NCBI GenBank assembly: GCA_050084515.1
Contig: CM114272.1
Coordinates: 43,462,001-43,526,000, forward strand
Direction: 5' to 3'
Length of the DNA: 64,000 bases
Source of the DNA: Blasia pusilla
Lineage: Eukaryota; Marchantiophyta; Marchantiopsida; Blasiales
Shown here: in pieces, positions 10,252 through 21,084 of the stretch
Layout: the number at the start of each line of letters is the position of its first letter
How positions within the stretch are numbered: position 1 is the stretch's first letter
Position numbers and translations under genes: made by a program
The notes under the pieces: model-generated
Databases searched by the model: none
What the model saw: the letters and a program-made list of their open reading frames with translations, nothing else
What the model was told of the DNA's origin: nothing

Positions 10252-10982
10252 GAGCCTACGGTGGCTACCCCTACCACTACGACAAAGTCGTATGGTCGCC
10301 AAGATTTGATTGGAGGAAGTTGGCTACTATGGCTGGTATCCAACATAGAGCAGGTTCGGGAGCAGGGGCTTCCACTTCTTATGGAGGGGATGATCTCTCT
10401 TATATGGCGAGTGCAGCACAGGTTGAGGCATCAGCTGCAGTTACGAGAGGAGCCACTCGAGCGTCAGAGCCACGTGGTGCTACTGTGGAGTTGGACCCAC
10501 AGAGGAGTGAGGCTCGGAGGCATGCTAGGCTTCCCCACTCATTCTTGTTGTCTGAGGTGCTTAGGACTCCATCCATGGTTCCTACGCAACTTATTGAGCC
10601 TACAATGGGGACTGAGGCATCTACATTGCGTGTAGTAGACACGGATGCAGCATCCATTGTAGTATTGCGGATGGCAACTTCAATGTTGGGATTCCCATTA
10701 TTTTTGGCCACGGAGCTGATGGCTTTAGGAGTTGACTTAGCTCCTATATTTCAGCCGGAAGCCACGTTGTGTGAACGTGGGGGTGTTACTGCTACACGTG
10801 CTCAGGTGGATGAGGGTGTTGCGGTGGAGCGACCCTCTATGTTAGGTGTAGCATTGAGTACTAGTGCTACTTGGCAGGCAACAGCGGCGAACATGGATGC
10901 ATTACCAGCCCGGCCAGCCATTGATCGTGAGAGGCTTACACCTGGTGTATGTATGTTGGACAACCGGAGTGGGATATTTTGA
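10248..10982 (+). pseudogene. Unrecognised linker domain of element B
   Basis: A 244-codon open frame between the zinc knuckles and protease. It has conserved blocks shared with C and D: YMASAAQVEA, FLLSEVLRTPSM, a TLCERG motif and DMPARPAIDRE-like sequence shortly before the protease start. I do not recognise a fold. It contains no zinc, protease or nucleic-acid motif that I can see. It ends at a TGA (10980) where copy C has CGC, just before 'LVSPTRHVY', so it was once fused to the protease. Confidence 0.55.
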
Positions 10983-11463
10983 TTGGTGAGTCCTACAAGA
11001 CATGTGTATAGACAAGATAGAGTCTTGTTAGACTCTGATGCCCAACCTTTGATGTTGGGAAAGGCGGCATGTATTGGTTTGGGTATTCGGAGGTCAGAGC
11101 TTGAGCCTTGCCTATTCCAAATTCAAACATCACTAGGAATGATCTCACTTCATGACACGGGAGAAGTTTTCCGTACAGTTGAGACCAGATCATGCGACTG
11201 ATAGGTCCCGGTTGGGAGTACCTGCAGTGGTCACATCAATCGAGTCGTATGATGTACTAATTGGAGGAGCAATATTGTACCCGATGGGTTTTCAAATGGA
11301 CTACTGGACTGAGACAGCGTCTTATACACCTGGTTGGCAATCCGGGGATGGACGTATGAGCCAAGTTCCTGTAAGATTTATTCATGGGGCTCAACCAAGA
11401 GGGTCTTCCCCAACTGTGTTAGCATTTGTGGCTGGTTTTAGTGGAGTAGTCACTTGGCCATGA
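10983..11463 (+). pseudogene. Aspartic protease of element B
   Basis: A retropepsin-like domain in two overlapping frames (10983-11201 and 11152-11463). The active site is changed to LLDSDAQP (DSD for DSG). The rest, FQIQTSLG and then SYDVLIGGAILYPMGF, aligns with copy A. One frameshift near 11150-11200 breaks it. Confidence 0.7.
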
Positions 11464-11648
11464 GACTTTTTGGAGGGTAATCTTTCTCCTATGGTTTCTC
11501 CTGTGCATGAGGAGGTAGAGGAGGTCCTTAGTTTTGTAGCACTGGCATCCTCATCGTTGGATATGCCACTTTGGAGTTCAGGAGATGCACTACGGCAAGA
11601 GGCTGATCGCCTAGTGCAGGAGGCTTGGTGTGAGGCTTCAACATGTTC
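11464..11648 (+). pseudogene. Region ahead of methyltransferase, element B
   Basis: Matches the segment that leads into methyltransferase motif I in A (3900-4110) and C (53940-54110), including a shared 'LWSSGDALRQEADRLVQEAW' block. It is cut at about 11648, before motif I, by the foreign retrotransposon. Confidence 0.6.
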
Positions 11649-11689
11649 TCCACCTGGAAGACACAGCGACGGTGGACGAGTATTTACAA

Positions 11690-12505
11690 GCCCTTGATGA
11701 CCTCAAGTGTAGGGCCCAACCTTCGTCAAAGAACGAAGCACCGCACAAAGTGGCAGAAGCAAATCTTCACCTGCGGGATCAAGAACTCTAAGACACGAAG
11801 ACCACGCTTTGCAGAGTTCAAAGCGACTTGGTCCAAAGTCAGTACCGAGCACGGAACGCACGCCAATGGGAGAGCTTGGCGATTAACCTAGAGTGTGGGA
11901 CTGATGAGTTAGCTTCGTAGGTCAAGGAAGCTTCGCAAGTGATTCAACAATATCGATACCCAGATGCATCGTGTTAGCAATGAATTCAAGAAATTGGCCA
12001 CACAACATGCTCAATCTTCGAAGTTGCTTCAAGAACATCAAGAAACAAACAGAGACTTAGTGGCGTAGTGGTCGGAGGTTACAGGGAGGATCGTTGTCTT
12101 GGAGGCAGAACAAAAGCTGCTCAACAAAGAACAGTTAGACCCAGAATATGTCAAGGAGCTAGTTGACGAAGCAAGCAAGAATTTTGAACAACAGATGAGC
12201 GAGGGGATCGACTATGTCAACAAACATTGGAAGCGCCAATTTGACAACCATACGAAGTCTCTCTCGGAAGTTGTTCCCAACCTCTCGATTACTTTTGAAG
12301 AATACCATTATTTACTCCATCTGATGTCTTAGTCCAAAACAAAGTATTAGGAATTAAACTAGTTGTTAATAAATCGCGAGAAAGAATGCGCAATCACACC
12401 CCCAACATTATTAACAAACCTTCTACTATTCACGGTCGTTTTGCGCCTACACCTGAGTTTGATAGTTTAGAGGATACTTTTATGGAGTTAGAAGAAACAT
12501 CCTAA
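11690..12505 (+). pseudogene. Coiled-coil ORF of the truncated LTR retrotransposon
   Basis: Reading across stops gives a long Glu/Gln/Lys-rich helical protein. The longest open part is 12099-12332 (77 codons, starting MEAEQKLLNKEQ). It has heptad-like spacing and no catalytic motif. Being next to the polypurine tract makes it the last ORF of that element. I do not recognise the family. Confidence 0.4.
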
Positions 12506-12544
12506 TGTGTTCACCAGGGCGGCTCACATTTGAGGGAGGGGGTA

Positions 12545-13830
12545 TGTGATACCCACAAATTTGTAGTTTTGAAGAAATATATCTTATTATTCAACGAAGA
12601 CTCTTGTACATTATGATTTTGATTATTATTTATTATTATGAGGAGGAATGAGTAAGATTAAAGTGAATCACGAAGCAAGGACAAGGACAAGGCAGAGAGA
12701 TAGAAAATCAAGGATTTGCCTAAGAGGAGAGGAGAATAAAATAACAAAGTCTCAAGACCCAGCAAGAAGCTTCGGAACGATAACGAAGCTCAACGAAAGC
12801 TATGTCTACAAAGTGCTTCGCTCTATAATGAAGCATAACGAAGCAGGAAGAAGAAGAGAAATAAGTACTTCGCTCTTGTACGAAGCACAAAGAACGAAGC
12901 ACATGGAACCAGAACAAAGAATGAAGAGCTTCGTCTTCAGATCAAGAGAAAGAGCTTCGTACTCAAGCGAAGCAAAAGAGGTCCAGACTTAGCAGAAAAG
13001 CGAAGCTAAGACTGACAGTGATTTCAAGCGACACATAGTTAGAACAATTAGAATAGGAAGAGACGTAACCCTTTGTATCACATTGGTAGTTATGACAGTT
13101 TTGTTCTGCGGATTCATAAGGATCATAGGAAAAGCAAAGAGCACCATAGATTTAGGTAGTTACAAAAGTTGAAGAGACATCAACTTCATCAAGAACGTTT
13201 CGAATCTTTGGATCACTCCTCCTTCAGAGAGTATTTAAGAAACATAGAAGTAGCTATCATGATCATTTTCTTACGAAGTCCTCATGGTGTAGGAATGGTC
13301 TGAGTTAGGGAGTAGTACCCTCTCGAGCTTGTATACACTTTGAAGCTTTCTCATTCTTGATGGAGTAGTAAAGCAATAATTCCTTCATTCTGGTGTACGA
13401 TGCTTATGTCTGAATATTCTTATTGGGTCTACAGAGTGAGGAGTGAATCAGGCGAACCTTTCTCATCAATGAAATAATCAACATAAAGATTGTTGGAAAT
13501 CTGTTAGACAGAGAGTAACCTGACGAGATGGATTGAGTTCCGAAAGTAGGAGAAGCCAGGTTTCATGTTGAGGTCTCTGTGAGGTTTCTTGATATCGAGA
13601 GGAAATCTACCTCAGCATGCTTTCAATTCCACTAGAGAGAATTGAGAAAAGAAACTTTGGTGTTAAGAAAATCCAAAGATATTGATAAGACATTGAATAT
13701 AAATCATACACAATTAAAAACAACTAATACAACAGAATTGTAATTTTGAACTCTCTTTTCATCAAACAATGATCCTCTTGGGGATCAAACTTATTAAATG
13801 ACTGTAAAATAGAAACTCTTATACATTACA
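12545..13830 (+). repeat. 3' LTR of the truncated retrotransposon
   Basis: Starts TGTGATACCC after a purine tract and ends TTACA at 13830. It contains many 'gaagc/cttcg' motifs at 12780-13010. The last 350 bp resemble 34950-35310 and 18900-19165 (shared 'gaggtctctgtgaggt' and 'atcctcttgggga' type blocks), so three members of this LTR family lie in the window. Confidence 0.65.
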
Positions 13831-14760
13831 GGTTGTAGTGTTGCAGACTGGTATTCCCATGCGGAGATACGTGTACGTGGAGCAAGATGAGATGGCCCAG
13901 AGAGTCTCATCCCGACATATCGGTCAGTTGATGCAGAGATATCTTGAGTTGTTTCCGCCATTCGCTATTCATGGGTACCAGCGTGCTTTGCCGTCACACA
14001 TTGCATTGTTGGGGACGTAAGACCTTGAGAGGGTTGGTCCTGTGGATTTGGTGATTGTTGGATGGCCATGTCAGGGTCATACACGTGCAAGTCGTGGTGA
14101 GGGATTACATGACTCTAGGTATCGATTCTTTTGGGAGATGTTACGGGTGTTACGACATCTTCATGTTCATCAGGCACGTGCTATAGCTTACATTCTAGAG
14201 AATGTTCCATTGTTGGGTGACACTCGGACCCGGATGATGGCGAATGTTCATGAGGTGCGGTCTAGGATTGGACCAGAGATGTTGTTGGATGCAACACGAG
14301 TTGGCTCGCGTGCACATCATCCACGCTTATGGTGGACAAACTTGTTGCCTAGGGAGGTTCCACGTTGAGCACATGATGCAGTGCAGCGGGATCCTTGCCT
14401 TACAGTGGATAGTATCTTGAATACTGGGCGACTTTCATATGTGGTGGAGGTTATTGATCGGCCATCCACGGCAGTAGTGAATCGTGTGGGCCAGCCTAGG
14501 ATGGCACTACCCACATTTGTGAGTTTTCCCTCGTCACATACCTACAGGGAAGGTGGTCTCGGGCTTGTATGGGATTCTCATGTGCGACAGTTGGTGGAGC
14601 CTAATGCTGATGAGAGAGAGTGTGCAATGGGATTTGCTACTGGTGTGACAACACTTGCTTCCATTTCTGAGGCTTCATGACGTTATGTGTTGGGTCAGGC
14701 CATGGACTTGAATTGTTTGACTTGGATTTTGAATCTTGGTATGGTCGAGCAGCGTCCACT
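13831..14760 (+). pseudogene. DNMT3-like DNA methyltransferase of element B, lacking motif I
   Basis: The methyltransferase resumes right after the inserted LTR. It shows RRYVYVEQDE (motif II region), DLVIVGWPCQGHT with the catalytic Cys codon at 14069-14071 (motif IV), LENVPLLGD (motif VI, 14198-14206), HHPRLWWTNL (motif VIII-like, about 14311-14340), ERECAMGF (about 14616) and VLGQAMDLNCLTW (motif X-like, about 14687). The order is that of DNMT3 catalytic domains. Stops interrupt it after LLGT (CAA to TAA), after REVPR and after SEAS, and motif I is lost to the insertion. If once active, it would methylate cytosine in DNA using S-adenosylmethionine. Confidence 0.85.
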
Positions 14761-16480
14761 TTGGACTATGTCTGTGGGTCTTCCACCCCTTGTGATGAGC
14801 TCGATGGCTATCGGGACGGTAGAGGCATCGGTTGGGGGCAAGGAGAGTAGTATTTTGCATCCTTGGAGTAAATGGGATGTAATGGCTGGGCATGTGGAGT
14901 TGGTTGCTCATGCTGGTGGAGGAGTTCTTTTCTCAGATGATGGTGTAGCCAAGGGTGTACCATCTTGTGAGGAGGTTGCGTAGCAGCCAATGGCATCATC
15001 CTCTCCCTCTAGTGTGCTCTCTTCTCGGGAGCCATTACTTGGGCCCAAGCTTACGGGAGGTGAGAAACGACGCTTGACACAGTTCCTACGTGCTTATAGG
15101 AGTTTTTTTGCCTTTAGCATGAAGGAGTTGGGTTCTTTGGTTGGACCCGGTATACGCATTGATTTGGCTAGTGATACGCCAATCTTCCTTCGTCCCTACT
15201 GATATAGTGATATAGAGAGGGACCTGATTCAGAGTAGGATGTTGGACCTTTTGGAGGCAGGATTAGTGGAGTTGTCGCATGGAGAGTATGCATCAGCCAC
15301 TGTCATGCCTGCTTAAAAGGATGTGCATGGAAACTACACAGATAGGCGGATGTGTGGAGATTACCGTCCTATCAATCGGCAGACCAAGGCTGATAGGTAT
15401 GCCATGCCTACACCTGAGGAGATCTTTGATCTGGTGGGGTAGGCAAAGATTTTCAGTACTTTGGATCTTTGGGTAGGATACCATCAGTTGCCGATTCGAG
15501 AGAGTGACAAGGCCAAGACAGCATTTTGGGGTGTCAACTCTCATGGCAAGGATTGTTTGTACCAGTGGAAACTCTTACCCTTTGGGTTGAAGAATACACC
15601 TGCCGAGTTTCAGAGAGTGATGGACAGGATCCTAGTAGGGTTGGATTTTGTTCGGTGTTACATTGATGATATCTTGGTGTTCAGTAACACGGTGGAGGAG
15701 CATCAGATACATTTGCAGATTGTGTTTGAGCGGTTGAAAGCTCATGGTCTACGTTTGCATCCAGGAAAGTGTAAGTTCTTCCATGAGGATGTTGAGTACT
15801 TGGGTCATGTGATCTATCCAGGTGGTTTGGGAGTTCAGCAAGCAAAGGTGGAGGCTATTGCACTTATTCCTCGTCCGGTAGATATGAGTAGAGTTCGGGC
15901 ATTCATGGGATTGGAAAACTACTATGGGAGGTATGTGAAGGGATTTAGTGCTATGGCAAAGCCTTTGAACCAATTGCTGAAATCAGATCAGGAGTGGCAC
16001 TGGGGAGTTGATCAAGAGAGAGCTTTTGTGGAGCTCAAGGCCCACTTGGTGACGGTGCCTATCTTGAGGAGACCTATCAAAGGGCGTCCATTTCAGTTAC
16101 ACACTGATTGGAGTAGGTTGGGACTTGGAGCGGTGTTGATACAACATGATGATGAGCACATGGAGTTTGTGATGGCCTATGCAAGTCATTTGAACAATGC
16201 AGCGGAGTCGCGCTATAGTTCATATGAGGGAGAGTGCTTGGCAGTAGTGTGGGCTGTGGCACACTTTAGGTGTTATTTGTTTGGCACACTGTTTACCCTT
16301 GTTACGGATCACCAGCCGCTCAAGTGGTTGATGGAGTGTGACAAGCTTACAAGGAAGCTTGCATGGTGGGCTCGTCTCTTATAGGAGTATGACTTCCAGG
16401 TGGTACCTGGAGTTGCCAACCTTGATGCTGATGGGTTGAGTAGGAACCCATGTACTAGCCAAGAGGATGCAACTAGAGCT
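14761..16480 (+). pseudogene. Reverse transcriptase and RNase H of element B
   Basis: The RT N-terminus (FAFSMKELGSL, then DTPIFLRPY) starts near 15100. RMCGDYRPINRQ lies near 15350, and a 307-codon open frame (15461-16384) carries FGLKNTPAEFQRVMDRIL and the catalytic YIDD box (about 15659-15670). The connection and RNase H follow, with TDWSRLGLGAVL, YEGECLAVVWA and VTDHQPLKW giving the RNase H acidic residues. Four stops lie outside the long frame: TGATAT after RPY, TAA at 15314, TAG at 15441 and TAG at 16382 where copy C has CAG. It synthesises cDNA from the element RNA. The RT type is Ty3/gypsy. The segment 14761-15000 has no known domain. Confidence 0.85.
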
Positions 16481-17850
16481 AGATGGCATGTCGAGGTTGA
16501 TGAGGAGATGGTGCCAGGTTGGCATGCATCCGCCTTTTTATGTTGGTTAGGGGTGGACTCTAGTATGGAGGACCACATGACATCTTACTCTAGTCAGAGG
16601 GTAGATGGCCAGCCTTCAGATCCCAAGGTTGAAGATGGTGGTATGGATCAGCGTGATATTCATGATGATGCGTTGGTGTTGGAGTTCCTACGGACCAGTA
16701 GGGTGCCAGGCATAGTGAGTGCCAAGGAGCGAGACCGTGTTCTTAAATGTGCTAAGAGGTATCGATTGGAGGGAACACATATTCTCTGTGTGTGGGAGGA
16801 TGGTAGAGTACGAGTAGTGCCGCATTTGGCTCAGAGCGAGCGCATTGTGCGACATGCCCATGAGGAGTTGGGACATTTTGGGGTAAAGCGTACGTATAGC
16901 TTACTCCTTGGTCAGTATTGGTGGCGTGGCATGCATACTCAGGTACAGCAGTTGGTGTCACGTTGTATGGTTTGTGACCGGGTGAGGGCATCATTCAATG
17001 CCCCTACACCACAGTTACACCCCTTGCCTATTATGGGGTTGGGTTACCGTTGGAGTGTGGACTTTAGGGAACCGTTACCATTGACTATACGACATCATCG
17101 ATATGTGTTGGTGATGGTGGAGCACTTCTCCAAGTGGATTGAGTTGGTCGTATTACCTCACAAGGAAAGGCATATGCGTTTCTTGATAGAGTGCTTCGTC
17201 ATTTTGGTGCACTAGCTGAAGTGATGACCGACCAGGGTATAGAGTTTCAGGGTGAGTTTCAAGTCTTGTGTGACAAGGCGTTGATTGATCATCGGACCAC
17301 GTCTCGAGATCATCCAGAGACGGATGGTTTGGCTGAGCGTGTGGTTCAGACGGTGAAGAGGGTATTGCGCAAGCATGGCCTACGGAAGGGACATCTTGGA
17401 GAAAGGGATATTCAGTTGCCATGGTTAGCCATGGGGTATAGGTTCAGTCGCCAAGCATCCTTGACTTCCTTCTCACCTTATTTTCTGTTATACAGCCGAG
17501 ATCCAGACTTACCAGCAGCAATTCTTCGGGAGTCTAGTGAGGTGGTGAACCTTGATGACCCAGAGATGTGGATGAGAGTATGTTCTCAGCGGGCAGAGCT
17601 CTTTCGGGGAGTTATGCCAACATCCTTTGAGAATCTTGCCATTCCTCAACACAGGGATATGTTGCGGTATGCAACCATTTGGGGTGGAGGTTATTGACCA
17701 TCTATTTGTAGGTTCCATGTGGGGGACTATGTCTATTTGCAGAAAATTGCACCGACAACGTTGGATGTGACGGCAGGCCGCACTATTTTACGAGTGCGCG
17801 AGGTGTTAGCTTCTGGAGCTCGTGATGGAGTTGTTTGGAAGGACCATGTG
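16481..17850 (+). pseudogene. Integrase of element B
   Basis: A 271-codon frame (16400-17215) then 17191-17697. The zinc-binding HHCC part is HAHEELGH...CMVC near 16855-16980. The core shows SVDFREPLPL (first Asp, about 17055), VMTDQGIEF (second Asp, about 17222) and TDGLAERVV (Glu, about 17325). A small deletion near 17165 shifts the frame, since the C copy reads DKASKGTTYAF there. The C-terminal block DYVYLQKIAPTTLDV follows after a TGA at 17696. DDE integrase, not tyrosine recombinase, is thus the element's insertion enzyme. Confidence 0.85.
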
Positions 17851-17927
17851 CGTTATTGTGCACCATGTCATCTTCCAAATGTGGATGGTACTGTTGACCC
17901 AAGCTTAGCCATGATACGTGCTAGCTT

Positions 17928-18072
17928 GAGGTGCATGTTGTGTGGGTCTGTTGGTAATGCAGCTTGTATATTGGTGTGTGATTGGTGTTCTAGGGGTTGG
18001 CACATGATGTGTTTGACTCCACGTATGGATGTTGTTCCTACTGGAAGGTGGGTTGGTCCACAATATACTTAG
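17928..18072 (+). pseudogene. PHD finger at the Pol C-terminus of element B
   Basis: Directly after the integrase C-terminus, and in frame with it, the protein reads CMLC, 11 residues, CDWC, 4 residues, H-M-M-C, then LTPRMDVVPTGRW and a stop. This is the C4-H-C3 pattern of a PHD finger, with the Trp two residues before the last Cys pair. The last pair is gone here (GPQY), although copy E keeps CPRC. PHD fingers read histone tails, so it may replace the chromodomain that targets other gypsy integrases. Confidence 0.75.
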
Positions 18073-18230
18073 GAGAGGAAGATGACTTGATCTTTGCATG
18101 ATATAGATTACAGATGTGCTACTAAAGATGGGGCAACCTAGCACCCGGCCTTTTGATTCGTGCACCCAAGAAGGTGTACAGCATGTAGTAGATGTATAGG
18201 GCTACCTGGGAGTTAGAGGGACCTAACCTT

Positions 18231-18244
18231 GATTAGGGGGCGAG
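18231..18244 (+). other. Polypurine tract of element B before B1
   Basis: 'gattagggggcgag' directly before B1, in the position seen in A and C. Confidence 0.5.
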
Positions 18245-18349
18245 TTGTGGTACACTTGTGTTTGTGGATGCTCTCGTCTATGTTATGTATGTATGTGAGT
18301 ATGGTATGTAAGCGATGTATGTTGTATGACGATGTGGATTTGCACGATA
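18245..18349 (+). repeat. B1 repeat of element B
   Basis: 105 bp, TTGTGGTACACTTG to GCACGATA, repeated as B2 (18721-18825). Followed by the 2-base spacer AC and A2. Confidence 0.9.
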
Positions 18350-18351
18350 AC

Positions 18352-18720
18352 TGTCATGACCATATGGATTAGATCGTAGAGTATAGTGTGCTAGTAGAGG
18401 CCATACCTTATGTAGGGTTGTAGTGTCTAGGTAGAGATGCGGTTTCATACATAGGGTTGGGGCTTACTCAGTTGAGGGTGACTTTTCCAATAGGGCCCGC
18501 TCTTAGGTTGGAGGACATAGTGTGGAGTGCACTCAAAGAACAGTTCGTTCTTTGAGTTGAGCCTGTTGCGTTGGGAGTTAGCCTTGGTAGTGAGTAGAGC
18601 TCTTGGCTATGGTGGTTCTCGCAAGCTTTGACCTGAATTCTCCCATCGTGGAGTGGGTTTGGCTCGATTGTATGTGATTCTATATGTGTTTTATGACAGT
18701 AGGTCTTTCACGGATTTCAA
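18352..18720 (+). repeat. A2 repeat of element B
   Basis: Starts TGTCATGACC. About 369 bp, matching the split A1 (209-396 plus 7283-7462). Confidence 0.9.
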
Positions 18721-18825
18721 TTGTGGTACACTTGTGTTTGTGGATGCTCTCGTCTATGTTATGTATGTATGTGAGTATGGTATGTCAACAATGTATGTTG
18801 TATGATGATGTGGACTCGTACGACA
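18721..18825 (+). repeat. B2 repeat of element B (3' terminus)
   Basis: Second copy of B; ends CGACA, followed by TAGG. Confidence 0.9.
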
Positions 18826-18829
18826 TAGG
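18826..18829. repeat. Right target-site duplication of element B (TAGG)
   Basis: Partner of 205-208. Confidence 0.85.
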
Positions 18830-19149
18830 AGATGGGATATATATATACGAAGAGCAGAAAAATGAAGATTGTTTGTCTTCGTAGCGAAGATTTGAGAGAG
18901 TGCGAAGATTGCATAGTAAGAAGTAGTTAGAACAAAAAAGACACATCGGTTGGATAAAAATATACCAAGGGGTCCAATGCTTAGAAAGAACACAAGAGAA
19001 TAGACTCTAGATTTCACTAGAGTGTTTGGTATAGTATGAGTTAAAAAGTGTTGAAATGAATTAAGTATTGATGTTATCATTTTCTTGACAAATTCCTTTT
19101 TCTAGAGAGAAAGGTGATTCTCTTGGGGAACGCATGATATCTTTAACGA
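18830..19149 (+). repeat. 3' remnant of an LTR related to 12545-13830
   Basis: The end of this stretch ('gattctcttggggaacg') parallels the 3' ends of the LTRs at 13750-13830 and 35215-35310. It has no coding content. It lies between element B and fragment D. Confidence 0.4.
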
Positions 19150-20505
19150 TAATAGAACTGAATTTTTTAGTTCCCAAGACATTACGTATGACGTTGGGAG
19201 GTATGTCCGCTGAGGTTTTTTGGCTAGCCGCTACGCTATGTAAGCGTGAAGATGGTGTCTTTGCCTCACGGTCAGAGATGGTTGCACAAGAGGTGTGATG
19301 GACAATGGACCTTTCCTTGGAGCCTATGCTCGAGCCGTCCACCGTAGATTCCTGACATGAAGCAGTTGCTAGGATGGCACAGATGCCTACTAGACCCGTG
19401 ATAGAGCATGCCATGGTTTCTCTAGGTGCTTTTTTGGTAGATAACCGGGGAGAGATCTTCCATTTGGTGAGTCCAGGAGATAGAGTGTTTTCTTTTTCAT
19501 CACATCTTGTTTGATTCGCGAGCATAATCCTTGATGTTGGGGAGGGCAGCATTTACAAGAGTGGGCTCGACAAGGGCTGATGTGAAGCGTTGCAGGCCCA
19601 TTTAGGATATATATGTCCTTGGATGGAGCGATTATGACGCAATACTAGTTCATTTCTCGACATGATGTCAAAGTGAGAATTCGACCATAACATCGGTCAG
19701 ATGAGTCTGTGGTACAAGCCAAGATGATACTGATCAAGCCGAGTCCTATGATATCTTGGTTGGAGGAGTAATTTTGAACCTGATGGGATTTTCCCTTGAT
19801 TATCGGGAGGAGTTAGCCTCCTATAAACAAGGATGGCAGATAGGTGATGGGCGACTTATATTGTTACCAGTTGCATTCACAAGTGGAATGGGCAAGTGAT
19901 GGGCAAGAGAGATGGCGACTTTGGAAGCATTCAGTAGCGCCATCACTTGGCCTGATGATTTGATTGAGGGGCATGTCCATGGAGGGGATACACTCGTGTT
20001 TGATACTTCTATGGAGAGGAGTGTTATGGTATCCGAATCATTCCGTGGAGGGGAGTTGCCGTTGTGGCCCTTGTGGCCCTTGTGGGGCTCGACTGAGAAG
20101 CTTTGACGCTTAGGTGATGAACATGTGTAAACGGCCTGGGAGTGAGGCATTTGCACCAGAGCATGACGGTTTTGTGGAACCTGAGGTAAGGGGGAGTGCT
20201 ATGATGTTGCCCTTGGATACCACACTCTTTTGTGGTGCATCCCAAAGTAGGATCTTCGAGTGGTGTTGGATCTCTTTGCAGGGATCAATAATTAGTTGGT
20301 TTTTGTTTTACATGCAAGAGTGTGTGTGCAACAATATTTGTATATTGAGCTTGATGAGAGTACGAGGCGTGTCTCACTTCGATATGTGGTATAGTTTTGC
20401 CTCCGTCTTCCTAACTTTTTGTCTACGTCGGTCGTATAGGGGTTTCAGAGTTCCTTATGGAAGGATATTTCTTTGTTCGGGGCATAGGACTTGGAGCAGG
20501 TGGGG
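19150..20505 (+). pseudogene. Fragment D1: linker, protease and start of DNMT, heavily decayed
   Basis: Aligns with element C from about 53440 to 54450. It has the TLCERG-type linker block (about 19215), the VSPGDRVF protease start (19470), an LVGG-like protease end (19755), the pre-methyltransferase segment (19905-20110), and a damaged motif I region LDLF (20268). It stops around the DLE-Q-VG block before the catalytic loop. Dense stops in every frame mark it as much older than A, B or C. Confidence 0.65.
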
Positions 20506-20506
20506 A

Positions 20507-20990
20507 TCAGCAGCTAGAGCAGCAGATTGCCGCTATGGCATTTCGGTTACCAGATGCCGGATCAATGGCATCGACGTCTTATGGAGCAGTCGGAGATATG
20601 GAGGATCTTGGCTAAATATGCGCGACTATCCAGTTGGAGGGAGCCACTAATTTAATGCGTGGAGCCGCTGTAGAGTTGAATCCATAGAGAGGGGAAGCCA
20701 AGAAACATACCAGGTTTCCTCAATCTTTCATGTTGTGTGAGGCAATGAGGACTCCATCGATGGATCCTGATTAGAGTTCCTAGAGAGTTGATGTTGTTGG
20801 TGTACAGGCACAGAGGGCGATGGAAGAAGAGTGCGACAACTCCTATTGATGATGCTCGGGAGGGGCATGTGTCGAGCACAATGTTTCGGCTGGCCACTAC
20901 ACTATGTGAGCGTGGATATGGTGTTCCTGCATCAGATTCACAAGAAATTTCAGAGGAGATGATAGACCTGCCCTTAGAGCATCCAAAAAT
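20507..20990 (+). pseudogene. Fragment D2: gag-protease linker placed after the DNMT fragment
   Basis: Aligns with C 52963-53570 and A 3219-3300: 'cagattgccgctatggcat', the MASTSYGA block, FMLCEAMRTPSM and a further TLCERG-like block. In an intact element this lies upstream of D1, so the order is reversed, and about 150 bp of content is present in both D1 and D2. It therefore comes from a second copy or a head-to-tail joint. Confidence 0.65.
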
Positions 20991-21084
20991 TATTTTTTTG
21001 AAATTTATCCATCTCAAAATTTGCATTTCAAAGCCTTGTTACATCATAGTTGGCCAATAGGTAGAGTTATTCTATGTCGATATA

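Larger units (their letters stand above)
11649..13830 (+). mobile_element. 5'-truncated LTR retrotransposon inside element B
   Basis: Foreign DNA replacing the start of B's methyltransferase. It has a coiled-coil-rich coding part (11690-12505), a polypurine tract 'gagggaggggg' just before 12545, then an LTR. At the right junction the host reading resumes as 'ggttgtagtgttgcag' (LVVVLQ). At the left, the element's 5' end and the host segment with motif I are both missing, so a deletion followed insertion. Confidence 0.65.
209..18825 (+). mobile_element. Element B: Ty3/gypsy-type retrotransposon with DNMT, PHD finger and split direct repeats
   Basis: The element starts TGTCA at 209, ends CGACA at 18825 and is flanked by TAGG on both sides. 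Its terminal repeats are A1 (209-396 continued at 7283-7462), B1 (18245-18349), A2 (18352-18720) and B2 (18721-18825). Element A is nested in A1, and a truncated LTR retrotransposon (11649-13830) sits in the methyltransferase region. The coding order is gag, zinc knuckles, linker, protease, DNMT3-like methyltransferase, RT, RNase H, integrase, PHD finger. It has the longest uninterrupted RT-RNase H frame of the three copies (307 codons), but stops and frameshifts elsewhere mean it is not autonomous. The repeat layout is unlike a standard LTR element, because B is absent from the 5' end. Confidence 0.9.

Noticed and set aside
397-18825. Integrated plant pararetrovirus (caulimovirid)
   Set aside because: Integrase, target duplications and terminal repeats are present; movement protein is absent.
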